A stretch of DNA of 64,000 bases, from the NCBI RefSeq assembly GCF_000826545.1, contig NZ_CDME01000006.1:217063-281062 (forward strand), written 5' to 3'. This document shows positions 16,900 through 25,658 of the stretch, in pieces. A program made the position numbers and the translations under genes. Each line of letters starts with the position of its first letter. Positions within the stretch are counted from its first letter, which is position 1. Source of the stretch: Kibdelosporangium sp. MJ126-NF4. Its GTDB lineage: Bacteria > Actinomycetota > Actinomycetes > Mycobacteriales > Pseudonocardiaceae. Below the pieces are notes generated by a model. That model was not told the DNA's origin. It did not search any database and saw only the letters and a list, made by a program, of their open reading frames with translations.

Positions 16900-17625
16900 A
16901 TGTCTGAAACCACCGACTCACGGCCCAAGAAGCACGACATGCCCGCCTCCGGCGCGCGCCGACCGGCACAGCGGCGAGCGGCGGGGGCGTTGCTCATCGC
17001 CGGACCGGCGATCTTCCTGCTCGGGGAGTTCATCTCCGCCGCGGCGTGGACCGACCCCGCCTACAGCTACACGCACCACTTCATCAGCAACCTCGGCGTG
17101 CACGGGCCCTCGACCTTGTTCGGGCAGTACATGTACTCGCCCCTGGCCTGGCTGATGAACACCGGATTCCTCGTCTTCGGGATCACGATCCTGGCCGGAG
17201 TGGCCACGCTGCGCGATCTGACGGGAAGGCGCCGCTGGGCAACTCTCATCCCCGCAACGCTGCTGGCCGTCGGCGGCGTCCTGCTCGCGCTGTATCCCGG
17301 ATCCGGCGAGGCGCTCGACAACGGCACCGGCGAGTACCACAGCATGGGAGCCTTTGCTGGCTTCATCGGCGGGAATGCGCTTGCCATCGTGCTCGGACGC
17401 CGGTGGCAGCGCATCGGCATCTCCGCGCGCATGGGGCGAGCACTGATCACGGTCGGCGTGATCGGCCTGATCTCGATGGCGCTCTACCTCGCGATGATCT
17501 TCACTGCCGGCGACACCCCCATCGGCATCATCGGCCTGATCGAACGCGGCGCCGTCCACCCGTTCCTGATCGGCCTGCTCTGCGCCGGTGCATCCATCCC
17601 GAAGCAGAAGGCCCGCAGCAGCTAG
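16900..17625 (+). CDS. DUF998 integral membrane protein
   Basis: 241-residue polytopic protein with about six membrane segments (near residues 30-48, 85-103, 112-130, 145-163, 180-198, 215-230) and a charged cytoplasmic N-terminus. It matches the DUF998 pattern: SNLGVHGPS after the first helix and MGAFAGFIGGNALAI in the middle. Function unknown; members are frequently TetR-controlled and may be lipid- or stress-related. Expression should depend on the divergent repressor through the repeat at 16830-16863. Confidence 0.83.
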   Translation: MSETTDSRPKKHDMPASGARRPAQRRAAGALLIAGPAIFLLGEFISAAAWTDPAYSYTHHFISNLGVHGPSTLFGQYMYSPLAWLMNTGFLVFGITILAGVATLRDLTGRRRWATLIPATLLAVGGVLLALYPGSGEALDNGTGEYHSMGAFAGFIGGNALAIVLGRRWQRIGISARMGRALITVGVIGLISMALYLAMIFTAGDTPIGIIGLIERGAVHPFLIGLLCAGASIPKQKARSS

Positions 17626-18467
17626 GCAGTGATATCCCCGGTCAGGTGCGGTTTCCCGCTGCGGGCGTTGAACAGCTCGAAGTGCCACCTGTCGTCGGCA
17701 CGGCTGGCGGCGAAGCCAACCTTGGACGGCAGCATCACCGGCAGCTTGAACGACACATCGACCGTGTAGGCCTCAGGCAACCGCCCCTCAAAGGCAGCGA
17801 GGCTCCGAGCCTTCGTCCACATGCCGTGGGCGATCGCGCGGGGAAAGCCGAACAGCTTGGCGGTCAACGGATGCAGATGGATCGGGTTGCGGTCGCCGGA
17901 CACTTCGCCGTACCGGCGGCCAATGTCATCCGGCACGGACCACACCGCCTGAGCCTTGGGGGCCACGGTCTGCTTGTCACCGGACGAGCCGCCGGAACCC
18001 TTGCGGCGCATGTAGGTGCTGGTGCTGTGCCACACCACATCCTCGCCGAGCAGTGCCTCGGTGATCACGTCGAACTGCTTGCCCTTGGGGTGGTCACGCA
18101 GGTTCTCGACGTGCACCCGCAGCTGGGGGGAGTCGGTGACGTAAAGCGGGCGCAGCTGGGTGATCCGGTTGGCCACGTGCACCGTGCCGACCAGCGGGAA
18201 CGGGAAGTCGCTGTCGGTCATCAGCTTGACCTGCAACGGGAAGCCCAGGATGTGCGGGTACGTGACCGGCAGCTGGTCGGTCAGCCGGAAACCGCACACC
18301 TTGGAGTACGTGGCCAGGTGCTCGTGGTCGACCGCGACGGCGGTCCGCGTGTACACAGTGGACGGTAATGAGCCGCCCCGCCTGCCGAACCCGGTGACCG
18401 CGGCCTTGCCGAAGAGCACCGTCAGGTTCGGCGTCGAGTCCAGTTCACGAGTGTGCGCGATCGGCAT
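17622..18467 (-). CDS. htdX: MaoC-like (R)-hydratase / HtdX homologue
   Basis: 281-residue double-hotdog dehydratase/hydratase. The C-terminal hotdog has YGEVSGDRNPIHLHPLTAKLFGF (hydratase 2 motif with catalytic Asp and His, about residues 187-209), followed by AIAHGMWTKA. The N-terminal hotdog lacks these residues. It hydrates trans-2-enoyl thioesters. It lies four bases after the upstream reductase stop and matches the remembered mycobacterial htdX-fabG4-fadA2 order. Confidence 0.88.
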   Translation of the reverse strand: MPIAHTRELDSTPNLTVLFGKAAVTGFGRRGGSLPSTVYTRTAVAVDHEHLATYSKVCGFRLTDQLPVTYPHILGFPLQVKLMTDSDFPFPLVGTVHVANRITQLRPLYVTDSPQLRVHVENLRDHPKGKQFDVITEALLGEDVVWHSTSTYMRRKGSGGSSGDKQTVAPKAQAVWSVPDDIGRRYGEVSGDRNPIHLHPLTAKLFGFPRAIAHGMWTKARSLAAFEGRLPEAYTVDVSFKLPVMLPSKVGFAASRADDRWHFELFNARSGKPHLTGDITA

Positions 18468-18471
18468 GGCG

Positions 18472-19788
18472 TCACGCTCCGATCAGGCTCTGGCCGCAGA
18501 CGCGCACCACGTTGCCGTTCACCCCGCCCGAGGCCGGACTGGCGTACCAGGCGATGGCCTCGGCGACGTCGACCGGGAGTCCGCTCTGGGACATGCTGTT
18601 CATCCGGCGGCCCGCCTCCCTGATGAAGAACGGCACCACAGCCGTCATCTTCGTCTCGATGAAGCCCGGCGCGACCGCGTTGATCGTGCCGCCCTTCTCG
18701 GCGAGCAGCGGCGCGTAGGCGTTGACCATGCCGATCACACCGGCCTTGCTGGTGCTGTAGTTGGTCTGGCCGACGTTGCCCGCGATCCCGGCGATCGACG
18801 AGACACCGATGATCCGCCCGCCGGGCTTGAGCGCTCCGTCGAGCAGTGCGTCGTTGATCCGCAGCTGGCAGGCCAGGTTCACCGACAGCACCGAGTCCCA
18901 CTGGGCGTCGGTCATGTTGGCGATCGTCTTGTCACGGGTGATGCCCGCGTTGTGCACGACGATGTCGATGCCGCCGTGCCGGGTCTTGAAGTAGTCCACA
19001 AGTCGGGCCGGTGCCTCGGGCGCGGTGATGTCGAGCTGCAGCGCCGATCCGCCGATGCGGTTGGCCACCGCGGAGAGCTCGTCGCCCTGTGCGGGGATGT
19101 CGAGGACGACGACGTGCGCGCCGTCGCGGGCCAGCACGTCGGCAATGGCCGCGCCGATACCCCGTGAGCCGCCGGTGACCAGGGCGACCTTGCCGTCCAA
19201 CGGTGTGAGCCAGTTCTCCGGGCGGGTGGTCGTGCCCGCGCCGACCCGGATCACCTGTCCGTCGACGTAGGCGGACTTGGCCGACAGCAGGAACCGCAGG
19301 GTCGACTCGATGTTGTCCTCGGCGCCGGGTGCGACGTAGACCAGCTGCGAGGTGGCTCCGCGCTTGAGTTCCTTGCCGATGGACCGGCTGAATCCTTCGA
19401 GCGCGCGCTGCGGAATCGACTCCTTCGAGCCGTCCGGCGTTGTGCCGAGGACCACAACGCGGCCGGACGGGGCGATGCCCCGGATGCGCGCATGGAAGAA
19501 GTCGTAGAGCTCACGAAGCCCCTCGGCGCTGTCGATGCCGGTCGCGTCGAACACCAAAGCCCCAGGCCGGTCGGCTGTGTCGTCGACCTCGATGCCGGAC
19601 TGGCCGAGGACCTTGCGAATCTGCTCCTCGAGGCGACCGCCCTTCGCCGACCCGATAACCGCTGGTCCAGGCAGTGCGGGCCGGCCGGGCCGGTACCGCA
19701 GCAACGGCACCGGGTTGGGCAGTCCCAGTCGTTTGACCAGGAACTTTCCCGGGTTGGAGCGAGCGAATCGGCTGTAGCCATCAGTCAT
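18472..19788 (-). CDS. 3-oxoacyl-ACP reductase, FabG4-like (high-molecular-weight)
   Basis: 438-residue SDR with two Rossmann-like halves, as in HMW FabG (FabG4). The N-terminal ~200 residues are a degenerate flavodoxin-like domain. The catalytic half carries VTGGSRGIGAAIAD near residue 206, HNAGITRD near 285 and TNYSTSKAGVIG (catalytic Tyr and Lys) near 350. It reduces 3-oxoacyl thioesters, partnering HtdX (hydratase) and FadA (thiolase). The promoter region is shared with the divergent fadA gene and holds the TetR-type operator. Confidence 0.91.
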   Translation of the reverse strand: MTDGYSRFARSNPGKFLVKRLGLPNPVPLLRYRPGRPALPGPAVIGSAKGGRLEEQIRKVLGQSGIEVDDTADRPGALVFDATGIDSAEGLRELYDFFHARIRGIAPSGRVVVLGTTPDGSKESIPQRALEGFSRSIGKELKRGATSQLVYVAPGAEDNIESTLRFLLSAKSAYVDGQVIRVGAGTTTRPENWLTPLDGKVALVTGGSRGIGAAIADVLARDGAHVVVLDIPAQGDELSAVANRIGGSALQLDITAPEAPARLVDYFKTRHGGIDIVVHNAGITRDKTIANMTDAQWDSVLSVNLACQLRINDALLDGALKPGGRIIGVSSIAGIAGNVGQTNYSTSKAGVIGMVNAYAPLLAEKGGTINAVAPGFIETKMTAVVPFFIREAGRRMNSMSQSGLPVDVAEAIAWYASPASGGVNGNVVRVCGQSLIGA

Positions 19789-19815
19789 CGTGACGCCTCC
19801 CTACTCGCGGTAATA

Positions 19816-19829
19816 CTACTGGGGAGTAG
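19816..19829. promoter_or_regulatory. Putative TetR operator, site 2 (fabG/fadA)
   Basis: Perfect inverted repeat CTACT-GGGG-AGTAG just upstream of the TAGGAT -10 (19832-19837) for the thiolase gene. It has the same arms as site 1 at 14942. An extra CTACT half-site lies at 19801-19805. Confidence 0.62.
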
Positions 19830-19866
19830 GTTAGGATGGCCAGTACGACCTAAATGGGAGGGCGAG

Positions 19867-21147
19867 ATGGCGCCACGAGGCTTGAAGCGGGTCGCGATCA
19901 TCGGCGGTAACCGGATCCCGTTCGCCCGGTCGAACGGCCCTTACGCCACCGCTTCGAACCAGGACATGTTCACCGCGGCACTCGACGGACTCGTCAGCCG
20001 CTACTCACTGCAGGACGAGCGGCTCGGCGAGGTGGCGGCGGGCGCGGTGCTCAAGCACAGCCGCGACTTCAACCTGGCCCGCGAGTCCGTGCTCGGCTCA
20101 CGGCTGTCCCCGGAGACTCCGGCGTACGACATCCAGCAGGCGTGCGGCACCGGCCTGCAGGCGATCATCCAGGTGGCCAACAAGATCGCCCTCGGCCAGA
20201 TCGAGGCGGGTATCGCGGGCGGCGTGGACACCACCAGCGACGCGCCGATCGGTGTGCACGAGGACCTGCGGGCGATCCTGCTGCAGCTCAACCGGACCAA
20301 GTCACTCGGCGGGCGGCTGCGGCTGCTGGCCAAGCTGCGGCCCGGCCACATCATCCCGGACATCCCGCGCAACGCCGAGCCGCGCACCGGGCTGTCGATG
20401 GGTGACCACGCCGCGATCACCGCCAAGGAGTGGGCGATCGAGCGGGCCGCCCAGGACGAACTCGCCGTGGCGAGCCACCACAACCTGGCCGCCGCCTACG
20501 AGCGTGGATTCTTCGACGACCTCATCACGCCGTACCTCGGGCTGCAGCGAGACCAGACCCTGCGGGCGGACTCGTCGCTCGAGAAGCTCGCGAAGCTGAA
20601 GCCGGTGTTCGGCGGCGCCGAGGGCACGATGACCGCGGCCAACTCGACACCGCTGACCGACGGTGCCTCCACCGTTCTGCTCGCCACCGACCAGTGGGCG
20701 AAGGCACGGCGGCTGCCGGTGCTGGCGTACCTGACGTTCACCGAGACGGCGGCCGTCGACTACGTGCACGGCGGCGAGGGGCTGCTGATGGCACCGGCGT
20801 ACGCGGTGCCGCGGATGCTGGCCCGTGCCGGGGTGTCGTTGCAGGACTTCGACTTCTACGAGATCCACGAGGCGTTCGCCTCGCAGGTGCTCGCCACGCT
20901 CAAGGCGTGGGAGGACTCGACGTTCGCCAAGGAGAAGCTCGGCCTGGACGAGCCGCCCGGCTCGATCGACCGGAGCAAGCTCAACGTCAACGGCTCGTCA
21001 CTGGCGGCCGGGCACCCGTTCGCCGCGACCGGCGGCCGGATCGTCGCGACCCTGGCCAAGCTGCTCAACGAGCGCGGCTCGGGCCGTGGGCTGATCTCGA
21101 TCTGCGCGGCCGGTGGCCAGGGCGTGACAGCCATCGTCGAGAAGTGA
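19867..21147 (+). CDS. Acetyl-CoA C-acyltransferase (FadA2-like thiolase)
   Basis: Thiolase of 426 residues that cleaves 3-oxoacyl-CoA or condenses acetyl-CoA. The nucleophilic Cys is in QQACGTGLQAI near residue 93, the catalytic His in YEIHEAFASQ near 340, and the second Cys in ISICAAGGQGVTA near 416; NVNGSSLAAGHPFAATG is the usual GHP signature. The ATG at 19867 follows GGGAGGG. It is divergent from fabG/htdX and completes a three-step beta-oxidation or ketoacyl module. Confidence 0.93.
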   Translation: MAPRGLKRVAIIGGNRIPFARSNGPYATASNQDMFTAALDGLVSRYSLQDERLGEVAAGAVLKHSRDFNLARESVLGSRLSPETPAYDIQQACGTGLQAIIQVANKIALGQIEAGIAGGVDTTSDAPIGVHEDLRAILLQLNRTKSLGGRLRLLAKLRPGHIIPDIPRNAEPRTGLSMGDHAAITAKEWAIERAAQDELAVASHHNLAAAYERGFFDDLITPYLGLQRDQTLRADSSLEKLAKLKPVFGGAEGTMTAANSTPLTDGASTVLLATDQWAKARRLPVLAYLTFTETAAVDYVHGGEGLLMAPAYAVPRMLARAGVSLQDFDFYEIHEAFASQVLATLKAWEDSTFAKEKLGLDEPPGSIDRSKLNVNGSSLAAGHPFAATGGRIVATLAKLLNERGSGRGLISICAAGGQGVTAIVEK

Positions 21148-21153
21148 GTAGCT

Positions 21154-21197
21154 CCGTCTACGGCTTTCTAGCCCCTGCACTAGAAAGCCGTAGACGG
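21154..21197. terminator. Strong hairpin terminator after thiolase
   Basis: Perfect 18-bp stem (21154-21171 with 21180-21197) and 8-nt loop, six bases after the stop codon. There is no T-tract, as is common in high-GC actinobacteria. Confidence 0.85.
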
Positions 21198-21269
21198 CCC
21201 GATGGGCGACACGCGGTACGGATGTATCCGGGAATATCGGATCAACGCTAGACAGGCCGATACCTTCCG

Positions 21270-22466
21270 ATGATGGACCCGGTACGCAATCCGTTCGCCC
21301 CGGGCGCGGGCCAGCGCCCGCCCGAGCTCGCCGGTCGGGACAAGGAACTCGCCGCCTTCGAAGTCGTGCTGGAACGCATCGCCCGAGGACGGCCGGAACG
21401 CAGCCTTGTCCTGACCGGGCTGCGTGGCGTCGGCAAGACCGTGTTGCTCGGTGAGCTGCGGTCGATGGCGCTCAAACGCGGCTGGGGCGCGGGCAAGGTC
21501 GAGGCCCGCCCCGACGCGGACCTGCGGCGGCCGTTGTCCGCCGCGCTGCACCGCGCGGTGCGGGATCTGGCTGTGCGACACCGCGCGCCGGACCGGGTCG
21601 AGTACGTCCTTGGCGTGCTGAAAGCGTTTGCGCTGCGGGCCGCGCCGGAGGGCGCCAAGCTGCGCGACCGCTGGCAGCCCGGCATCGACGTGCCCGCGGC
21701 CAACGGCCGTGCCGACTCCGGTGACATCGAGATCGACCTGGTCGAGCTGTTCACCGACGTCGCCGAGCTGGCGCAGGACGTCGGCACCGGGGTGGCGCTG
21801 CTGATCGACGAGATGCAGGACCTGCTGCCCGATGATGTGTCGGCGATGTGCGCGGCCTGCCACGAGCTGTCGCAGAACCAGGCGCCGCTGGTGGTCGTCG
21901 GCGCGGGACTGCCGCACCTGCCCGCTGTGCTGTCGGCGAGCAAGTCGTACTCGGAGCGGCTGTTTCGCTACGTCCGGATCGACCGGCTCGACCAGGAGGA
22001 CGCCCACCAGGCGATCCTCGCGCCGGTGACCCGCGAGGACGCGGACATCACGTCCGACGCGCTGGACACGCTGTTCGAGGCGTCCGGCGGGTATCCGTAC
22101 TTCATCCAGGCGTACGGCAAGGCCGCGTGGGATGCCGCGCCGAGCGATCCGATCACGGCCGAGGACGTGCAGGTGGCCGCGCCGGAGGCGGAGGCGGAGC
22201 TGGCGGTCGGCTTCTTCGGTTCGCGCTACGAACGCGCGACGCCCGCCGAACGGGAGTACCTGCGAGCGATCGCCGAGCTCACCGAAGGCCGCGACGAGGG
22301 CGTCAGCACTGCGGACATCGCCGTTTTCCTCGGCCGCAAGCCGTCCTCGCTGTCGCCCGCGCGGGACAGTCTGATCAAGAAGGGCCTGGTGTACTCCGCC
22401 GAGCGGGGCCGGATCGCGTTCACCGTGCCACACTTCGGCCGGTTCCTGCTGGGCCGTGAGGAGTGA
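21270..22466 (+). CDS. AAA-type ATPase (ORC1/STAND-like ATP-binding protein)
   Basis: 398-residue cytosolic P-loop ATPase. The N-terminus NPFAPGAGQRPPELAGRDKEL is typical of this group. Walker A is LTGLRGVGKTVLLGEL near residue 50 and Walker B is VALLIDEMQDL near 178. A sensor-like LVVVGAGLPHLP follows near 210, then SERLFRYVRIDRL. The C-terminal ~90 residues resemble a winged helix (FLGRKPSSLSPARDSLIKKGLVYSAERGRIAFTVPHFGRFL). Role unknown; the combination suggests a DNA- or protein-associated switch. It stands alone between two terminator-like hairpins. Confidence 0.85.
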   Translation: MMDPVRNPFAPGAGQRPPELAGRDKELAAFEVVLERIARGRPERSLVLTGLRGVGKTVLLGELRSMALKRGWGAGKVEARPDADLRRPLSAALHRAVRDLAVRHRAPDRVEYVLGVLKAFALRAAPEGAKLRDRWQPGIDVPAANGRADSGDIEIDLVELFTDVAELAQDVGTGVALLIDEMQDLLPDDVSAMCAACHELSQNQAPLVVVGAGLPHLPAVLSASKSYSERLFRYVRIDRLDQEDAHQAILAPVTREDADITSDALDTLFEASGGYPYFIQAYGKAAWDAAPSDPITAEDVQVAAPEAEAELAVGFFGSRYERATPAEREYLRAIAELTEGRDEGVSTADIAVFLGRKPSSLSPARDSLIKKGLVYSAERGRIAFTVPHFGRFLLGREE

Positions 22467-22653
22467 CTTCTAACGGACTCTAGTCCTCCAGGTAGACAGC
22501 GGGATAAGACGACATGTCCGGCCAAGTACCCACTTTGACCGACGAATCATCGGCGTGTGCCCGAGGTCACCGGATAATCGGGTGCATCCAGGGGCGCGGG
22601 CGCGCATAATAGGTACAGAGCAACCGAGACACAACCCAAGGGGTGCAGTACCT

Positions 22654-22803
22654 GTGAACATCACCGCCAAGATTCGTGCCCGCCGCGCCGAGGCCCGTAC
22701 CCGGCGGGCAGTCAACCGCGCGATCGACATGGCCGCCACGCCTGCGATGCGCCACGAACTGATCATGATCGCGCAGCACCAGCAGGCCAACCACCTTCGC
22801 TGA
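22654..22803 (+). CDS. Small basic protein
   Basis: 49-residue, strongly basic protein, first half almost all Arg/Ala/Lys (KIRARRAEARTRRAVNRAID), then a short helical tail. Start GTG at 22654, about 10 bases after an AAGGGG. High GC third positions and a following terminator support it as real, and I recall small proteins of this kind in related actinobacteria. No function is known; DNA or RNA binding is plausible from charge alone. Confidence 0.6.
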   Translation: MNITAKIRARRAEARTRRAVNRAIDMAATPAMRHELIMIAQHQQANHLR

Positions 22804-22808
22804 CGCGC

Positions 22809-22840
22809 GAGGCAGGCCGACACCGTCCGTGACCGGCCTG
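22809..22840. terminator. Terminator hairpin
   Basis: Nine-base arms GGCAGGCCG and CGGCCTGCC with a 14-nt loop, six bases after the small-protein stop. Confidence 0.7.
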
Positions 22841-23038
22841 CCCCCAACAGACGAAGAAGTTAACTCGAAAGAGTGACCTGGAACACACCCGGGAAGTCGG
22901 TAACGACTTGGTACAGACCGGCGATGTTCCCAGTGACCCCGAGATGCTGGCGGACCCCCGACCTGGCAGCATCCCGGGGTCTTCCACTGTCCGGAGCAGG
23001 TCGGCGGTCAGTGACCGTGCCGCCCGGTTGTCCCTCGT

Positions 23039-23044
23039 TAGGGT
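23039..23044 (+). promoter_or_regulatory. TAGGGT -10 box, leaderless ROK gene
   Basis: TAGGGT lies 7 nt before the GTG at 23052. No ribosome-binding site is present. Confidence 0.45.
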
Positions 23045-23051
23045 GTCCTGC

Positions 23052-23954
23052 GTGGGCATGACCGTTCTTGCGCTGGACATCGGTGGGACCAAGATCGCGG
23101 CGGGTGTGATCGACCACCACGGCGACGTCCTCGCCCACACCACCCGGCCAACTCCGGTGCACGATCCGGACGAGGCCTGGCGGGCCGCCCTCGATGCTTC
23201 GGCGGAAGTACTCGACGGCCGGACGATCAAGGGCGTGGGCGTGGCCTGCGCGGGGCCGGTCAACTCGACGGAAGGCACGGTCAATCCGATCAACGTGCCG
23301 TGCTGGCAGGACTTTCCCCTGACCGCGCGCCTGCACGAGTCCTTCGGTGTCCCTGTCCGCCTGGCGGGCGACGGCGTCTGCATGGCGCTGGGCGAACACT
23401 GGATGGGCGCGGGCAGGGGAGCCGACTTCCTGGTCGGCCTCGTCGTGTCGACCGGTGTCGGCGGCGGGCTCGTCCTGCATGGCAAGCCCTACGGCGGACG
23501 CACCGGCAACGCCGGTCATATCGGCCATGTCGTCGTCGAGCCGGACGGTCTGTCCTGCACCTGCGGCGGCAGGGGATGCGTGGAAACCGTGGCGGGCGGA
23601 CCGCACGTGGTCCGCTGGGCCCGGCAGCAGGGATGGCGAGCGCCGGACGACGCCGACGCCGCTCATCTCGCCGCGTCGGCACTGGACGGTGACGAGATCG
23701 CGTTGTCGGCGTTCGACCGGGCGGGCCGGGCGGTCGGCATGGGCATCGCCGCGACGGCCGCGTTGTGCGATCTGGACCTCGCGGTGGTCGGCGGCGGCAT
23801 CGCGCAGGCCGGTGACCTGCTACTGGATCCGATCCGCCGCGCGCTCGACGACTACGCGAGGTTGTCCTACGTCGACGCGTTGCGCGTGGTCCCCGCCGAG
23901 TTGGGCAGCCAGGCCGGGCTCGTCGGCGCGGCCGCCCTGATCGTCGGGCACTGA
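23052..23954 (+). CDS. ROK-family sugar kinase
   Basis: ROK protein of 300 residues with no DNA-binding N-terminus, so a kinase rather than a repressor. The phosphate-binding motif LALDIGGTKIAAGVI is at residues 5-19. The ROK signature GNAGHIGHVVVEPDG and the zinc site CTCGGRGCVE are near residues 155-185. The catalytic Asp is in LAGDGVCMALGEHW near 108. Likely phosphorylates glucose or a related hexose, or N-acetyl sugar, in the cytoplasm. ATG 23058 is an alternative start two codons downstream. Confidence 0.91.
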   Translation: MGMTVLALDIGGTKIAAGVIDHHGDVLAHTTRPTPVHDPDEAWRAALDASAEVLDGRTIKGVGVACAGPVNSTEGTVNPINVPCWQDFPLTARLHESFGVPVRLAGDGVCMALGEHWMGAGRGADFLVGLVVSTGVGGGLVLHGKPYGGRTGNAGHIGHVVVEPDGLSCTCGGRGCVETVAGGPHVVRWARQQGWRAPDDADAAHLAASALDGDEIALSAFDRAGRAVGMGIAATAALCDLDLAVVGGGIAQAGDLLLDPIRRALDDYARLSYVDALRVVPAELGSQAGLVGAAALIVGH

Positions 23955-23979
23955 TCATCGGGGTTGACGGCCGAATATA

Positions 23980-23994
23980 TTTGACTGCGTCAAA
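23980..23994. promoter_or_regulatory. MarR-type operator
   Basis: Perfect inverted repeat TTTGAC-TGC-GTCAAA about 21 bp before the start of the MarR-GNAT gene. It overlaps the end of a TATATT -10-like box (23976-23981) and the expected start site, so autorepression is likely. Confidence 0.6.
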
Positions 23995-24015
23995 GGATTC
24001 GTTGAGGTGGTCAAG

Positions 24016-24954
24016 ATGGTTCCGGACGAGCGCGTCCAGTCAGTCCGTGCGTTCAACCGCTTCTACACGCGTGTCCTCGGCGTGCTCGCCGAAGGCTTGA
24101 ACGACACGCCCTACTCGCTCACCGAGACGCGCGTGCTGTTCGAGTTGAGCCAACGCGAGAGCACCGAGGTCACCCAGTTGCGCCGGGACCTCGGCCTGGA
24201 CGCGGGCTACCTGTCCCGGCTGCTGGCCCGGTTCGACAGCGACGGCCTGGTCAGCCGGGACAAGTCGACGGCCGACGGCAGGCGCCAGGTCGCCGCGCTG
24301 ACCGACGCGGGCCGGACGACCATGAAGATGCTCAACGAGCGGTCCGAGGCCGAGGTCCACCGGCTGCTCGACCCGCTCGGCGAAGGCGAGCAGCGCGAAA
24401 TCGTCAAGGCGATGGACGTGATCAGGCAGCGTATCGAGCGGACTCCACCGGAAAACGCCTGGCACAACACTGTTGTGCTGCGCCCGCCCCGACCCGGCGA
24501 TCTCGGCTGGGTCGTCGAGCGCAACGGCGCGCTCTACGCGCATGAGTACCAGTGGGGCAGGCCGTACGAGGCGCTCGTCGCACGGATCGTCGCCGACTAC
24601 GCGGAGAACCACGATCCGGCGTACGAGGCGGGCTGGATAGCGGAAATCAATGGTGAACGCGTCGGCAGTGTGTTCTGCACACGCAAGGACAACACCACGG
24701 CGAAGTTGCGGTTACTACTGGTTGAACCAATCGCGCGGGGGATGGGCGTCGGCGGCCGATTGGTGGACGAGTGCCTTCGGTTCGCGACTTCGGTCGGCTA
24801 CCGAACAATTCAACTGTGGACGATGAACGTGCTGCTCTCGGCAAGGCGGATATACCAACAGCGAGGTTTCAGGTTGGTCGAATCCGAGCATCACGACCTC
24901 TTCGCCCCAGGTCAGACGGGAGAAACCTGGAGCAAGGAGCTTTACGACCCGTAG
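24016..24954 (+). CDS. MarR regulator fused to GNAT acetyltransferase
   Basis: Bifunctional protein, 312 residues. Residues 1-140 form a MarR winged helix (LTETRVLFELSQRESTEVTQLRRDLGLDAGYLSRLLARFDSDGLVSR, then DGRRQ wing). Residues ~150-312 form a GNAT domain with the acetyl-CoA loop VEPIARGMGVGGRLVDE near 240. Start: ATG 24016 follows GAGGTGG at 5 nt; GTG 24007 is the alternative. Such fusions may couple DNA binding to acetylation of a small molecule. A perfect palindrome over its promoter suggests self-control. Confidence 0.9.
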   Translation: MVPDERVQSVRAFNRFYTRVLGVLAEGLNDTPYSLTETRVLFELSQRESTEVTQLRRDLGLDAGYLSRLLARFDSDGLVSRDKSTADGRRQVAALTDAGRTTMKMLNERSEAEVHRLLDPLGEGEQREIVKAMDVIRQRIERTPPENAWHNTVVLRPPRPGDLGWVVERNGALYAHEYQWGRPYEALVARIVADYAENHDPAYEAGWIAEINGERVGSVFCTRKDNTTAKLRLLLVEPIARGMGVGGRLVDECLRFATSVGYRTIQLWTMNVLLSARRIYQQRGFRLVESEHHDLFAPGQTGETWSKELYDP

Positions 24955-25085
24955 TCGAAAATGCGCGCAACGCAATTGCATCCGGCAGTTGAACAAATCA
25001 CACTCGAACGCCGCATCGACTAACCAGCCGAACAGTGGTTTGGTGGGCACCTGGGAAAATATCGTCCGTTTCGAGGGAGGCAGGC

Positions 25086-25589
25086 GTGCCTGGTCGCGCC
25101 ATCACAGGTATTGGTTCGGCGGTGCTCGCCACGGGGTTACTCGCGGGGTGCGGCACGGTCGACGACCAGTGGGACTTACCCATGTCCCCACTGGAACGTC
25201 CCGCTGACATCCCGTTGCAGAACAGAGACGTGTGCGCCGAGCTCGGCGCCGACCGGATCACGTCCGGCTGTCACCTGATGGCCGAGAACGGCAACGCCGA
25301 GATCATCGTCATCCCGCGCACGGACGGCGGGCTTCGTCGCTATTCCGGCGATGTCGACGGCAACGACGTGCGCTGGCTCGGCATCGACAAGTTCCCCGCG
25401 ATCCAACTGTCCGCCGGGTCGAGCAGTGACGGCATCGCCTCCTGCCGCGTGGCGCTCGACGTCGCGCAGGACCAGATCCTGATGATCGTCTACCGCAGGC
25501 AGGCGGCCGACCCGCGGCTGGCGCCGTGCAAACCGGCGCGCGACTTCGCCGCGAGGGCCATCACCGAGCTGCGAACCCAGTACCAGTAA
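25086..25589 (+). CDS. Secreted lipoprotein (DUF3558-like)
   Basis: 167-residue lipoprotein. The signal peptide ends in lipobox LLAGC (Cys ~20), followed by a Pro-rich linker. The mature part has Cys in DVCAELG, SGCHLMA, ASCRVALD and LAPCKPARDFA, four cysteines likely forming two disulfides, as in DUF3558-type actinobacterial lipoproteins. GTG start after GAGGGAGG. Function unknown; probably cell-envelope associated. It is followed by a shared terminator with the convergent symporter gene. Confidence 0.75.
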   Translation: MPGRAITGIGSAVLATGLLAGCGTVDDQWDLPMSPLERPADIPLQNRDVCAELGADRITSGCHLMAENGNAEIIVIPRTDGGLRRYSGDVDGNDVRWLGIDKFPAIQLSAGSSSDGIASCRVALDVAQDQILMIVYRRQAADPRLAPCKPARDFAARAITELRTQYQ

Positions 25590-25610
25590 TCCGTTACCAG
25601 TAACGACAAC

Positions 25611-25641
25611 GGCCGACCTGTCCGCAAGGGACAGACCGGCC
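25611..25641. terminator. Bidirectional terminator between convergent genes
   Basis: Stem CTGTCC / GGACAG plus an outer GGCCG / CGGCC, separated by a 2x2 mismatch, with loop GCAAG. It lies between the lipoprotein and symporter stops. Confidence 0.75.
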
Positions 25642-25658
25642 GCGTCGTGAAACACGCG

